From the NCBI GenBank assembly GCA_030066195.1, contig JASJCB010000043.1, positions 29,817 to 93,816 on the forward strand: a stretch of 64,000 nucleotides of DNA, in the 5' to 3' direction. Source of the DNA: Acidobacteriota bacterium. GTDB lineage: Bacteria; Acidobacteriota; Holophagae; Acanthopleuribacterales; Acanthopleuribacteraceae. Positions 37,801 to 44,733 of this stretch are shown piece by piece (the first letter of the stretch is position 1; each line of letters opens with the position of its first letter). The position numbers and the translations under genes were made by a program. A model generated the notes under the pieces. The model did no database searches, was not told where the DNA came from, and saw only the letters and a program-made list of their open reading frames with translations.

Positions 37801-37926
37801 TTCGGCCCGAGCCAGGGCTTGCAGCCAGGATTCGGGCGGCGATGCGTTGATCTGCTTGGAGAGCATGTTGCCGGAAAAGGCGAACCCGGCCCAGATGGTC
37901 AAGCTGAGACAAAGAATCGCGCGCAT
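34810..37926 (-). CDS. Secreted astacin-family metalloprotease with leucine-rich repeats
   Basis: 1038 residues; AGGAG sits 6 bases before the ATG, and a signal peptide covers residues 1-19 (MRAILCLSLTIWAGFAFSG). The catalytic domain (about 60-260) has the full astacin zinc site, VIAHEMFHALGFVHEHTRAD (H156, E157, H160, H166), and the Met-turn SIMHY. Two EF-hand/dockerin-like calcium loops follow (YDLDGSGTLDTYE and YDRNDDGQLNTVE), the second leading into leucine-rich repeats (LYELDVTDNQLTELPGLEHL). About 400 residues of beta-rich C-terminal sequence complete the protein. It should act outside the cell, with the repeats choosing a protein or glycan target. It is transcribed alone, convergent with the small membrane-protein gene. 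Confidence 0.93.
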   Translation of the reverse strand: MRAILCLSLTIWAGFAFSGNMLSKQINASPPESWLQALARAEKNGSEHFFIGDMRFSTARVQSKGFTTVTWPDDRIYYYFDSNVSQGNRALFREVMNELETVADLSFFEIGAEERAAMPGYIHVISGDGNWSELGYLGGHQFLSITSWDRRYVIAHEMFHALGFVHEHTRADRDDYVVIHWQNIQPGLERQFEIFPTDSRTPYDFASIMHYPGIAFSIGGLTIEPKPEYEDRYFDMGQRAYLSPLDIRDLTIHFGARPVPVPDTAFASFLVGQYDLDGSGTLDTYEASFITEITTPGHEEIQSLEGIQFMTGLTTLVAGGEGLTGIPEKLPYLLNHVDVRGNPLALDACYDIVTAEQDGKTVLYQPAAGGGELDCFGQDIIPAEEFEPALYADFIRFYDRNDDGQLNTVEAQLAYTFDNSNRSDRTLPGLTGMHHFSNLRHLRLASGGLTELPDLGAWPKLYELDVTDNQLTELPGLEHLGRLIYLSAGDNQLTSFPSTAHMDNLFSLTMQRNRITHVGTLSGSLNYLTLETNLLTEMPDLSGLPDLLLVLAAQNRFTRVPDVSANLNLYNLVLWDHDFGKDSCPLVSDMWHKRQFVDLSATEEPVLDCAGATWFTGLNGYRGRYTLHLIAVEDGDAPVDLTLDIHGAEELLSRETVSVVPKGSLSISLENEDVHALKIESPVDLAAVLFFEGDNGRRFALQGSVFPGDATFVPHLARDVRHFRTRLHTVASGEETTDLTITTSQVQAEKTDPADHRLTGTLSPGRNLSLDLWGGLGPAVLNNSALPQIAAGEHQGMVTYEHRLGKGIAALPYRRRNWTSQELYLPFVTRDPNRWTGVSLANPNDEHANVALLAYDEEGEVDVVSLNLPPHGNEVRQAAHLFANLPEGRDPAWIEVYSLKPLAAMLLYGYHDADAMAAVEAADPGTIGRQLYFPLTAPEIPQELTITNPRRRFMILTAFAYDADGNELANREHNIGIQTNLTKPAYGEAGWLTPEDLPDNAEIGYIRIEAPREVAGLAVIGGPKGLAAYTAYAPRVIE

Positions 37927-37961
37927 GGTGATCTCCTTCGGGAAAAAGGTGACGGCCTTTT

Positions 37962-37967
37962 ATTGTA
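37962..37967 (-). promoter_or_regulatory. Candidate -10 of the astacin gene
   Basis: Minus-strand TACAATAAAAGG about 36 bases before the ATG. It matches the candidate -10 and downstream bases at 6236-6241. No convincing -35 at 17 bases; TTGCTC lies 19 bases upstream. Confidence 0.35.
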
Positions 37968-38066
37968 ACCCCAATCGCCGGAGCCGGAGCAATCAGCAAT
38001 TCCAAGGCGGGTATCTAACGAGAGAAAACCCCCGGGACCGCGGGCATCCCGCGTGCCTGCAAACCA

Positions 38067-38125
38067 AGCATCGCCCTCCGGGCGAGGCGAGGCAAAAACC
38101 CTGGGCGCGCACGCATCCTGCGTGC
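38067..38125. repeat. Dispersed GC-rich repeat, copy A
   Basis: A core of about 60 bases beginning GCATCGCCCTCCGGGCGA and ending CGCACGCATCCTGCGTGC. It recurs nearly unchanged at 43432-43494 and, inverted, at 43734-43797. It contains its own palindromes (CGCCCTCCGGGCG and GCACGCATCCTGCGTGC). It lies in the 414-base gap upstream of the sigma factor, which holds nothing else recognisable apart from the astacin promoter region. Confidence 0.8.
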
Positions 38126-38340
38126 TCTTCGTGGGATGGGCAGGTGCTTGTGTTTGATAAAAACTACTTACAGACCCAAACGCACGACTCGCCTCATCTC
38201 GCCCGGGGGGCGATTCTCGGCAGAAGGCCCTTCACAGGAGTATTATCAAGAGACAAGCTGATCAAGTTTGGGCGTTTTGGTATCGATCATGGTAGATTCG
38301 AAAAACGAGTATGTCCTCAGATTGTCCAATTCACGGGTGA

Positions 38341-38958
38341 CCTTTCCAAGAGAACTTCAGTTCGAGAATTTCAGACGCTGAACTGGTTCATCGCATCAAC
38401 GCCGGCGAACTTGAAGCCGAGGTCGCGCTGGTCGAACACTACGGGCCACGGCTTCGTATTTGGCTGCAAGGCTGGACCCGTGACCGCAGCGATGCCGAGG
38501 ATTTGTATCAAGAGACATTCATGATAGGGATCAAGAAGATCAGGAACGGTCAGGTGAAACACCCGGAACGCCTTGGCGCATTTCTGCGCGGTTTAGCCAG
38601 GAACTTAAGTATCCAACTCTATCGAGGTGCGGCCTCTCGCGCCACCTGTTCGGACCCTTCAGAGCCGGCAGTCGAGGTGACGGACGATCGCGAGGATCCG
38701 CTGAATCAGCTTATGCAAAAGGAGCGGTTCAGACTGGTGCGAGAGGTAATCAAAGAGCTTAATACTGAGCGAGACCGACAGGTGTTGTTCCGGTACTATA
38801 TGGCAGACCAGACCGGCTGGGAAATTTGCCGCGATCTCGATCTTCATCGGGATCATTTCTACCGTGTGCTGTACCGCGCCCGCCGACGTTTCCGTAGCTT
38901 GTGGGAGGAACGCATGAACACATCGAGCCGGCAGACCGAAGGTCGTAACCAGGAGTAG
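38341..38958 (+). CDS. ECF-type RNA polymerase sigma factor, start codon unclear
   Basis: The open frame begins right after a TGA at 38338 and holds a normal ECF sigma: region 2 (SDAELVHRINAGELEAEV, LRIWLQGW, DAEDLYQETFMIGI) and region 4 (LNTERDRQVLFRYYM, WEICRDLDLHRDHFYRVLYRARRRF). There is no ATG or GTG before region 2; the first TTG (38503) would delete most of it. In another frame an ATG at 38289 opens 30 codons that end at 38381, overlapping the sigma frame. A single shift would fuse the two into a full-length protein of about 210 residues. Either frameshift-controlled, initiated at ATT or CTG, or recently broken. No anti-sigma gene is adjacent; the beta-trefoil gene downstream is a possible target. 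Confidence 0.75.
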   Translation, partial: PFQENFSSRISDAELVHRINAGELEAEVALVEHYGPRLRIWLQGWTRDRSDAEDLYQETFMIGIKKIRNGQVKHPERLGAFLRGLARNLSIQLYRGAASRATCSDPSEPAVEVTDDREDPLNQLMQKERFRLVREVIKELNTERDRQVLFRYYMADQTGWEICRDLDLHRDHFYRVLYRARRRFRSLWEERMNTSSRQTEGRNQE

Positions 38959-39099
38959 CTTTGTGCGGCCGGCGAATAGAAGAAGACAGGATCATCGGCC
39001 GCTTCCTCGTGGGCTGTTTGGATTCGTCGGAGTCCCCCCAATAGAAGCCGGTTCGCTCGAAAATCTCTGCCTCGGGTGATAGGTTTTTTCTCTTGAACT

Positions 39100-39135
39100 C
39101 ACTACCGTAGTAGTGGGCAGCAACCGCTTCGGTTG
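39100..39135. promoter_or_regulatory. Two small dyads upstream of the beta-trefoil gene
   Basis: CACTAC-CGTA-GTAGTG (39100-39115) is a perfect 6-bp dyad and CAACCG-CTT-CGGTTG (39121-39135) a second one, ending 15 bases before the ribosome site. They may be an operator and a 5'-leader hairpin respectively. No sigma-factor promoter was identified with confidence. Confidence 0.35.
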
Positions 39136-39161
39136 TAGATTCTGCTCCGAGGAGGTGTATT

Positions 39162-40256
39162 ATGATCATCACCGGAACACGCAATTTACAGGTGCTACGC
39201 GGGTTGACCGGGAACAGAAGTGTCTTAAGTTGCAAGGCTGATGGGTCCATCGTCGATCTTTGGAGCGAAGATGATGGATCGGGTCGGCAGCAATGGGAAT
39301 TCAAACCCTTGGAGAAGGATATTTATAACATTTTGGTCAATCGCGGCCTGTCTTCAAACCGCAAATACCTGAGCTGTAATAGCGACGGCACCGTGGTAGA
39401 TCTGTGGAATTGTGATGACGGCAGCGGTCGTCAACGTTGGAAACTATCTACAGCATTCGGTGCACCAACCCCCGATACTTTTCACCTGTTTCCTGAAAAT
39501 GGCGTCAGCGGCAGTCGCAAATACCTGAGCTGTACGTCCGATGGCACCAAGGTGGACTTATGGAATAAGGACGACGCCAGCGGACGCCAGCGTTGGCAAA
39601 TCCAGAAGCAGATCGATCATCCCACTGGCGAGATCGACCCCACACTGGCTGTGGTCGAGGCCCTTCCCAAAGACAAGACCGTTCGGGCTGCCTTGTACGC
39701 CGATCCCGTCAAGTACTTGCGGGAAAAAGGAATCAGCATTGAAAAGAAGTACGAAGATTCCGTTAATCAGTCCGTTAAAAGTCTTGTCTATGGTGACGGT
39801 GTGAAACCCGATTTGACTGTTCCCGAGTATATGAATTCAATTTCGCAGATCGAGGATGCCCAAAAGTATCTTCAGGAGCAGCAGGAGCGCCGCTCGATGT
39901 CTGCCGAAAACCAACAAAGTGAGCTTAGTTTGGAGTTCAGCGCCAATGGCTGGGGGCTCGTTTTGTCGGTCCCCCGAGAGGACATTGACCGGATCGCCAA
40001 TGGCCAAATAAATCTTGCACAGGGGTCTCTCGCTATCGCCGGCGGACTTGCCGGCCTAGCGGGCATGACGGCTAAATTTCCTCCTTTGTCTACAATTCTG
40101 GGAATAGCTGCCGTTCTTGCCGGCGGTATAGCCGCTACTCTTTTCGCCAACGTCGGGTTAATGTACCTTTTTGCGAGTGAGAAAGGCGTGTACCTGACGT
40201 GGACCTATATTGCCCTTCTATATTACTGGTTCATTCCGTTTTACGGCCCTATGTAA
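39162..40256 (+). CDS. Three-repeat beta-trefoil-like protein with hydrophobic C-terminus
   Basis: 364 residues; GGAGG with 6 spacer bases. Residues 10-150 contain three similar units built on YLSC.SDGT.VDLW..DD.SGRQRW, the pattern of a beta-trefoil (ricin-B or fascin type), with the Q.W signature at each end. Residues 158-205 are helical (EALPKDKTVRAALYADPVKYL). Residues 285-364 are strongly hydrophobic: SLAIAGGLAGLAG, TILGIAAVLAGGIAATLF, VGLMYLFA, WTYIALLYYWFIPF. There is no signal peptide. A sugar-binding head plus a membrane-inserting tail suggests a toxin-like or surface-attached protein; this is inference. A small partner gene follows 227 bases on. Confidence 0.85.
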   Translation: MIITGTRNLQVLRGLTGNRSVLSCKADGSIVDLWSEDDGSGRQQWEFKPLEKDIYNILVNRGLSSNRKYLSCNSDGTVVDLWNCDDGSGRQRWKLSTAFGAPTPDTFHLFPENGVSGSRKYLSCTSDGTKVDLWNKDDASGRQRWQIQKQIDHPTGEIDPTLAVVEALPKDKTVRAALYADPVKYLREKGISIEKKYEDSVNQSVKSLVYGDGVKPDLTVPEYMNSISQIEDAQKYLQEQQERRSMSAENQQSELSLEFSANGWGLVLSVPREDIDRIANGQINLAQGSLAIAGGLAGLAGMTAKFPPLSTILGIAAVLAGGIAATLFANVGLMYLFASEKGVYLTWTYIALLYYWFIPFYGPM

Positions 40257-40482
40257 CAAATCGAACAGGATGTTATCCGGGAGGCTGTTTAACGCCTGAC
40301 GGATGGACATTCGGAAACACAAGCTTGTCATTTTTTCACTTTCTATACAAGGCCCTAAGAGCTTTCTAAAGAAACAGTAAGAATTCAAAAACTTCGCATT
40401 CCTGTCCAAAATAATTCTTCCAAAAGGGGAGTTCTGAAGAACAAATAATTAGACAACTAAAGGGTTTAAAAGGAGTTTTAAG

Positions 40483-40827
40483 ATGACTACTGCAGTTAAG
40501 GGTTGTGAAAACCAGTCAGACACTACCGTCTCAATCGTTAACACCGAGAATCCGGGAGATAGCCGAACTGTTTTTCCGCATTCCTCCGATTCGGAGGTCT
40601 ATGCTTGGATCTCCCAGCATAAGGACAAACCGCTCAATGCCCAAACAATGAATGGTCTTTGCCAAATCTGGGATGAAGAGTGGAAAATTTACGGTCAGTG
40701 GTATGGAGAGAGCAAGCTTGAGATTCTCGTCGACAACATACCGTCTTCACCAATGGATTATCTGATGAAGGTAGATGCCAAGGGTGACATCCAACTCTCA
40801 CAACTTGAACCGAAAACGGAAAGCTAA
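40483..40827 (+). CDS. Unrecognised 114-residue protein
   Basis: AGGAG lies 7 bases before the ATG. The protein is soluble, slightly acidic and beta-rich with aromatic patches (VYAWISQHKDKPL, WDEEWKIYGQWYG), and begins GCENQSDTTVSIVNTENPG, like small beta-sandwich or lectin-like proteins. It has no signal peptide, one early and one central Cys, and no catalytic motif. It follows the beta-trefoil gene on the same strand, so the two may be co-expressed. Function unknown. Confidence 0.7.
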   Translation: MTTAVKGCENQSDTTVSIVNTENPGDSRTVFPHSSDSEVYAWISQHKDKPLNAQTMNGLCQIWDEEWKIYGQWYGESKLEILVDNIPSSPMDYLMKVDAKGDIQLSQLEPKTES

Positions 40828-40863
40828 TCATATCCCAGCGGGTTAATACCCAGGGAGGTGTTC

Positions 40864-40933
40864 CCCTCCGGTTTGTAGCCTCGAGCCATGGCGTAAACAC
40901 GAATATTCCGAGCCCTTGTTACAAACCGGAGGG
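40864..40933. terminator. 14-bp perfect stem-loop between convergent genes
   Basis: CCCTCCGGTTTGTA (40864-40877) and TACAAACCGGAGGG (40920-40933) pair perfectly around a 42-base loop. It sits between the convergent 40483 and 43340 genes and may end both transcripts. The long loop is unusual for a simple terminator. Confidence 0.5.
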
Positions 40934-41068
40934 CTTGATCTCACTTCGGGAACCGGACGTGCAGGCCGTTGTCGATATAGTTGAAGAGGGCCGAGAGGCC
41001 GTCGCGGGGGAGAAAAGGGAGCAGGTGCGCACGCTTACCGGAAGCTCACCAGTGTCAATCGCAAAGAA

Positions 41069-41092
41069 GTTTTGGAGCTTCGTCCCCAAAAC
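41069..41092 (-). other. Hairpin just downstream of the FGE-fold 3' end
   Basis: GTTTTGGAG-CTTCGT-CCCCAAAAC on the plus strand, 8 of 9 pairs, about 25 bases after the kinase gene's stop (minus strand). A GC-rich stretch plus hairpin immediately after a variable region is what the homing site of diversity-generating retroelements looks like. Confidence 0.45.
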
Positions 41093-41114
41093 CCAATGGG
41101 TCAAGGCCCAAGAA

Positions 41115-43340
41115 TCAACCGTGCTCGGGCCGCCGACACAAACAACAGCGAAAGCCGATGCTGTCGTCGCGGTTCCAGACGCGGTCCCCGTAGCGGTTCG
41201 AAGCCCGCAGGTCGGCGGCGAAGCAGTACCAGGCACCGCCACGTAGCGCCCGCACGGCAGCATCGCCCTCCTGGTGGTATGGATCTTCTGTTATCGATTG
41301 CCGCTGCCGGTATGCCCGATCGGACCAATGATCACGGCACCACTCCCAAACATTACCCGCCATGTCATGGACGCCTTCCGGCGTGGCGCCTTTCGGGCAG
41401 GAGCCGACAGCGGTTGTTTTCCCAACCGTTCCGCCAAAATTCGCCAGTTCCTTGGATGGCTTTCGCGTCCCCCATGGGTAGGGGCGGTTTTCGCTTCCAC
41501 GAGCCGCCCATTCCCATTGCGCCCCCGTGGGTAGCATTACCGACAACTCCGACGGTAACGCCATGGTTCCGCTCAACCATTTGCAGTAGGCGCTTGCTTC
41601 AAACCAACTAACGCCTACAACCGGTTGCTCATCCTCCTCAAAGCCGGCGCGGTCCCAACCCAAGGGTTTGTTCTTACCCTTTGACTTAAGCCAATCCCAG
41701 CCTTCATCCGTCCAAAAGCGCTGCTCTTTGTACCCACCGGCTTCCCAAAACTGGCGGAACGCCCGGTTGGTAACCGGGTACCGGCCCAGCCAAAAGGCCT
41801 CGGTGATCCGCACCTGGTGGGCAGGTTTTTCATCGGCATACTCACTTTGGTCATCGCCCATGATGAATTCGCCGGGGGCGATGTAGACCCAGTCATCGCC
41901 GGGTTTGAAGTCGTTCGGAGCCTTTGGATCGGGTTGAGACATGTTGAGTAGTTCGGGAGGTTCCAGGGCCGCCAGGAAGGCTTCTACCGTAGGAAACCGT
42001 TCTTCAAGGGACCAGGCTGTCGCTTTGGTAATCGCCTTTTTCAGGTGAGGCGCACAAGCCAAAGGTTCGATCAACCCGGTTGCATCGCGCACCACCTCAT
42101 AGGGCAGGTCTTTACCATAGAGAGCAAACAAGGTCGTCATCCCCAAGCCGTAGATGTCAGCGGCCACGCCGGCATCTTTGGCCTCGGCCATCAATTCGGG
42201 GGCCGCGTAGCCAAAGGTACCCATGGCGGCGTGGGTCTGGGTGCCGCCCGTAGAATCCGCTGCCTTGACCAGGTCGAAGTCCGTTAAGCAGGCCCGGCCC
42301 TGACCATCGAGGAGAATGTTTCCAGGCTTGATGTCTCGATGCACCAGGTCATGCTGATGGGCATAAGCCAGTGCTTCGCCAACGGTGTGAATCACGGCCA
42401 GGACGGCCGCTTCATCCAACTTTCCCTGGAGGACCTGTTCGTGTAGATTGCCGCCGGCCTGGTAGGCCATGGCGAAGAAAGGGAACCCTTCGTCTTCACA
42501 TTGCTCGTCGAAAACATCGACAACGGCGGGATGGCGAAGTTCCCGCATCTTGCGGGCGCCCCGGAAGAAGCGTTCCTTGCGCGTCTTGTCACCCGTAAAT
42601 TGCCCGTGCATGATCTTCACTGCAACCAGGCGAAGTCTAGGAATATCCCAAGCCTTCCATACCGTGGCGAAGCCGCCTTTGCCCAAAACGTCGATCAGCT
42701 TATAGCGGTCGCAAAGGATTTCGCCGGGTTGCCGCCGGCCGCCCTCGCGCAGTTGACGTTTCAATTCCAATTCCTTCGCTTTGAGCGCTTGGGTTGGCTT
42801 CTCCTCGATTGCGGCCTGTTCCAACTGTTGTTTTACTTTCTTCAGGGCTTCGGTGATTTCCCGTATACGCCGGCTACGGTAGACCGGTTCGGGTTCAGGA
42901 AGAGTCGCCGGTTTGACGCGGGTCTTGCCGATTTGCTTGAGCAGTCGGGATAATTCATCCTCCCGACAGTTCGGCTCGCGGAAGTCGCCCCGAGTCAGGA
43001 CGGCCAACCTCTTGGGCAATTGGCAATCCGCCAACATGACCGGCAGCAGACGACGGTGCAAGCCCATCGGATCGTCATCCTGAAGTAGAAGGGCCTCGAA
43101 TACCGGCGCCTCGCTTTCCACCCAAAAAGGGCTTAGGACCAGGATGGTAAAAGCGCTATGAGCTACCGCATCTTCTTTATTGACCAGCCTGGGTTTGCCG
43201 ATTTCAAAATCGCGGGTATCGATACAAACCCGGCAGCCTGCCTGTTCCAGGCGGGGAAGCAACCAGTTGCGAACCCAATCGCCGTCCTGTTCGCTGTAGC
43301 TGATAAAGATATCGAATTGAGAATCGGTCAAGGCTGTCAC
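41115..43340 (-). CDS. TIR-Ser/Thr kinase-formylglycine-enzyme-fold protein
   Basis: 741 residues. The GTG at 43340 is used; a TTG three codons on has the better GGAG spacing. Residues 8-140 are a TIR domain (FDIFISYSEQDGDW, TILVLSPFWVESE); 155-200 is a coiled linker. The kinase (about 210-460) has loop LGKGGFATVWKA, K242, HRDIKPGNILL (D336) and GTFGYAAPE, but DFD (354-356) in place of DFG. Residues 483-735 are an FGE-sulfatase/C-type-lectin fold: APGEFIMGDDQSEYADEKPAH, then AGNVWEWCRDHW and RGGAWYCFAADLRASN. The last part resembles a hypervariable ligand-binding region. It is probably a cytoplasmic sensor: FGE fold for ligand, kinase for signalling, TIR as effector. It is transcribed alone. 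Confidence 0.93.
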   Translation of the reverse strand: MTALTDSQFDIFISYSEQDGDWVRNWLLPRLEQAGCRVCIDTRDFEIGKPRLVNKEDAVAHSAFTILVLSPFWVESEAPVFEALLLQDDDPMGLHRRLLPVMLADCQLPKRLAVLTRGDFREPNCREDELSRLLKQIGKTRVKPATLPEPEPVYRSRRIREITEALKKVKQQLEQAAIEEKPTQALKAKELELKRQLREGGRRQPGEILCDRYKLIDVLGKGGFATVWKAWDIPRLRLVAVKIMHGQFTGDKTRKERFFRGARKMRELRHPAVVDVFDEQCEDEGFPFFAMAYQAGGNLHEQVLQGKLDEAAVLAVIHTVGEALAYAHQHDLVHRDIKPGNILLDGQGRACLTDFDLVKAADSTGGTQTHAAMGTFGYAAPELMAEAKDAGVAADIYGLGMTTLFALYGKDLPYEVVRDATGLIEPLACAPHLKKAITKATAWSLEERFPTVEAFLAALEPPELLNMSQPDPKAPNDFKPGDDWVYIAPGEFIMGDDQSEYADEKPAHQVRITEAFWLGRYPVTNRAFRQFWEAGGYKEQRFWTDEGWDWLKSKGKNKPLGWDRAGFEEDEQPVVGVSWFEASAYCKWLSGTMALPSELSVMLPTGAQWEWAARGSENRPYPWGTRKPSKELANFGGTVGKTTAVGSCPKGATPEGVHDMAGNVWEWCRDHWSDRAYRQRQSITEDPYHQEGDAAVRALRGGAWYCFAADLRASNRYGDRVWNRDDSIGFRCCLCRRPEHG
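41149..41246 (-). other. Candidate variable region of a diversity-generating retroelement target
   Basis: The last coding segment of the kinase-FGE gene spells LRGGAWYCFAADLRASN, then RYGDRVWNRDDSIGFRC. This is the C-type-lectin-fold end seen in retroelement-diversified FGE proteins, where conserved RGG.W, LR..NR and IGFR positions frame residues that come from AAC/AAT-rich template codons. No template repeat or reverse transcriptase is present in this window, so it would be a remote target. Confidence 0.4.
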
Positions 43341-43420
43341 ACTCCATAGCGTTGCTTCACTTTATCATGCGGAATCGCTTGGGTGAACAGCTCATCGAAT
43401 GTCTGCGAGCATCAACCCGG

Positions 43421-43806
43421 GCATGCAAGCCGAGCATCGCCCTCCGGGCGAGGCGAGGCGGAAACCCCTGGGCGCGCACGCATCCTGCGTGCATTTCCAG
43501 ACGGTTGCATTAGAATGACCGTGGGTCAAGGAATAAAGCCGGGAAGTTGCAAGTTACCCCTCTTCCCACATTTACCATGCCCTGACGACCCTCAACCAAG
43601 CCGGGATTTTGTACCTCTGGGCGAGCATGAGGCCCTTGTGCAGAGAAACGGAGCCTTGAAGGAGCAAGCTTCCATTGCAACTTCCGGGGTCCATTTAAAA
43701 CCCACGGTCATTCTGATGCAATCGTCTGGAAATGCACGCAGGATGCGTGCGCGCCCAGGGGGGTTCCGCCTCGCCTCGCCCTGGGGGCGATGCTTGGCTT
43801 GCATGC
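43421..43806. repeat. Long foldback repeat (two 105-bp inverted arms)
   Basis: Left arm 43421-43525 and right arm 43700-43806 are reverse complements with a few mismatches, including GCATGCAAGCC at the outer end and AGAATGACCGTGGG at the inner end. The pairing seems to resume inside (GGGAAGTTGCAA near 43540 with TTGCAACTTCC near 43675). Each arm contains the dispersed GC-rich core also found at 38067. No terminal target duplication or ORF was identified. It could be a MITE-like element. Confidence 0.75.
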
Positions 43807-43949
43807 ATGTAGGGTGCGTATGCGCCCGGGCAGGTTTGTTACTTTTAGCTAAAAATCACCTCATTTGGTTGTCAGACCTGCAATTTGGCCGAATTTCATC
43901 ACTTTTTTGCCAAAAAGGACCCTTAAATCGGCTTGGAAGGGTCTTTCGC

Positions 43950-44385
43950 CCGGGAATGGGACCGGTTGACAGTCGCCGGGGTGGTTCCGTTCCCGGGAAC
44001 AGGACCGGTCTTGAGGTCGACAACCGGTTCCGTTCCCGGGATTGGTTATACCTGAGCGGCTGGAAGGTGGTTCCAATCCCGAAAAAGGACGCAACGAGAC
44101 GTCAACCCGGGTTGTTTTTTGCGAAAATGTGACCCGGGCTCTCTGACGGAGATGCTTCAATCCCGGCGCGAAGTTGTGAAACTGGCGGCTTACGGCGCCG
44201 ATTTCGGGGATTGATATGGGTTCGTGGATTCTCAGCGCCCGGTTTTCGGGCCGAAAGCTCCTTTTTCAGGCCTGAAAAACCCGCTTCCCTGGCATCGTGT
44301 TGTGTTTTTTCTTTTGACAATACCCCCGCCCGGGAACGGCGCCCCGTTTCGTTGCCCGACCGGATCTTTCGCCGGGAACGGAACC
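43950..44385. repeat. Array of a 14-16 bp motif GGTTCCGTTCCCGG
   Basis: Exact 16-mers GGTTCCGTTCCCGGGA at 43983-43998 and 44026-44041. The reverse complement CCGGGAACGGAACC is at 44372-44385, a two-mismatch copy of it at 43950-43963, and a partial copy at about 44329-44339. The core contains the palindrome TTCCCGGGAA. All lie upstream of the repeat-rich kinase gene. Confidence 0.65.
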
Positions 44386-44733
44386 CACCGGGGGCGGTTC
44401 TCACTACCCCGCACTAACGACCCGGGCGCTTTTTTCCTCCTGGAAGAAAATTCCGCGGGTTCGATTACGGGTTTTGCTTCCGAGATTCGTACGATTAACT
44501 ACAAACCGTGGGCAGTGCTTCACTTTTGGAGGGTTCCGGTATAAAATGATCTGCCTCCGGTGGAATTGTGGAAATATGGTCTTTCCCGGTTTGTAAATCT
44601 TTCTTAATCTCTTCATCAAGCCGCTTGGGCGATGAGTTCGGGCTGCCGATACGCCGATATATTTTGGTTCCGGACTTCCCGAGCACGATCACCTAATTTC
44701 TTATCCAAGAGGTTGGAGACAGGTTACCTATTC

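Larger units (their letters stand above)
43341..44733. other. 1.4-kb non-coding interval
   Basis: Contains the foldback element (43421-43806) and the motif array (43950-44385). Frames in it have no ribosome sites and their composition follows the repeats, so no gene is called. The start of the kinase at 44734 lies at its right edge; the promoter was not identified with confidence. Confidence 0.6.

Noticed and set aside
37754..38524. 256-codon plus-strand frame
   Set aside because: Overlaps the antisense astacin start, the dispersed repeat and the sigma factor in another frame.
43383..44132. 249-codon frame in the 1.4-kb gap
   Set aside because: Runs through the inverted repeat, has no ribosome site and mixed composition.
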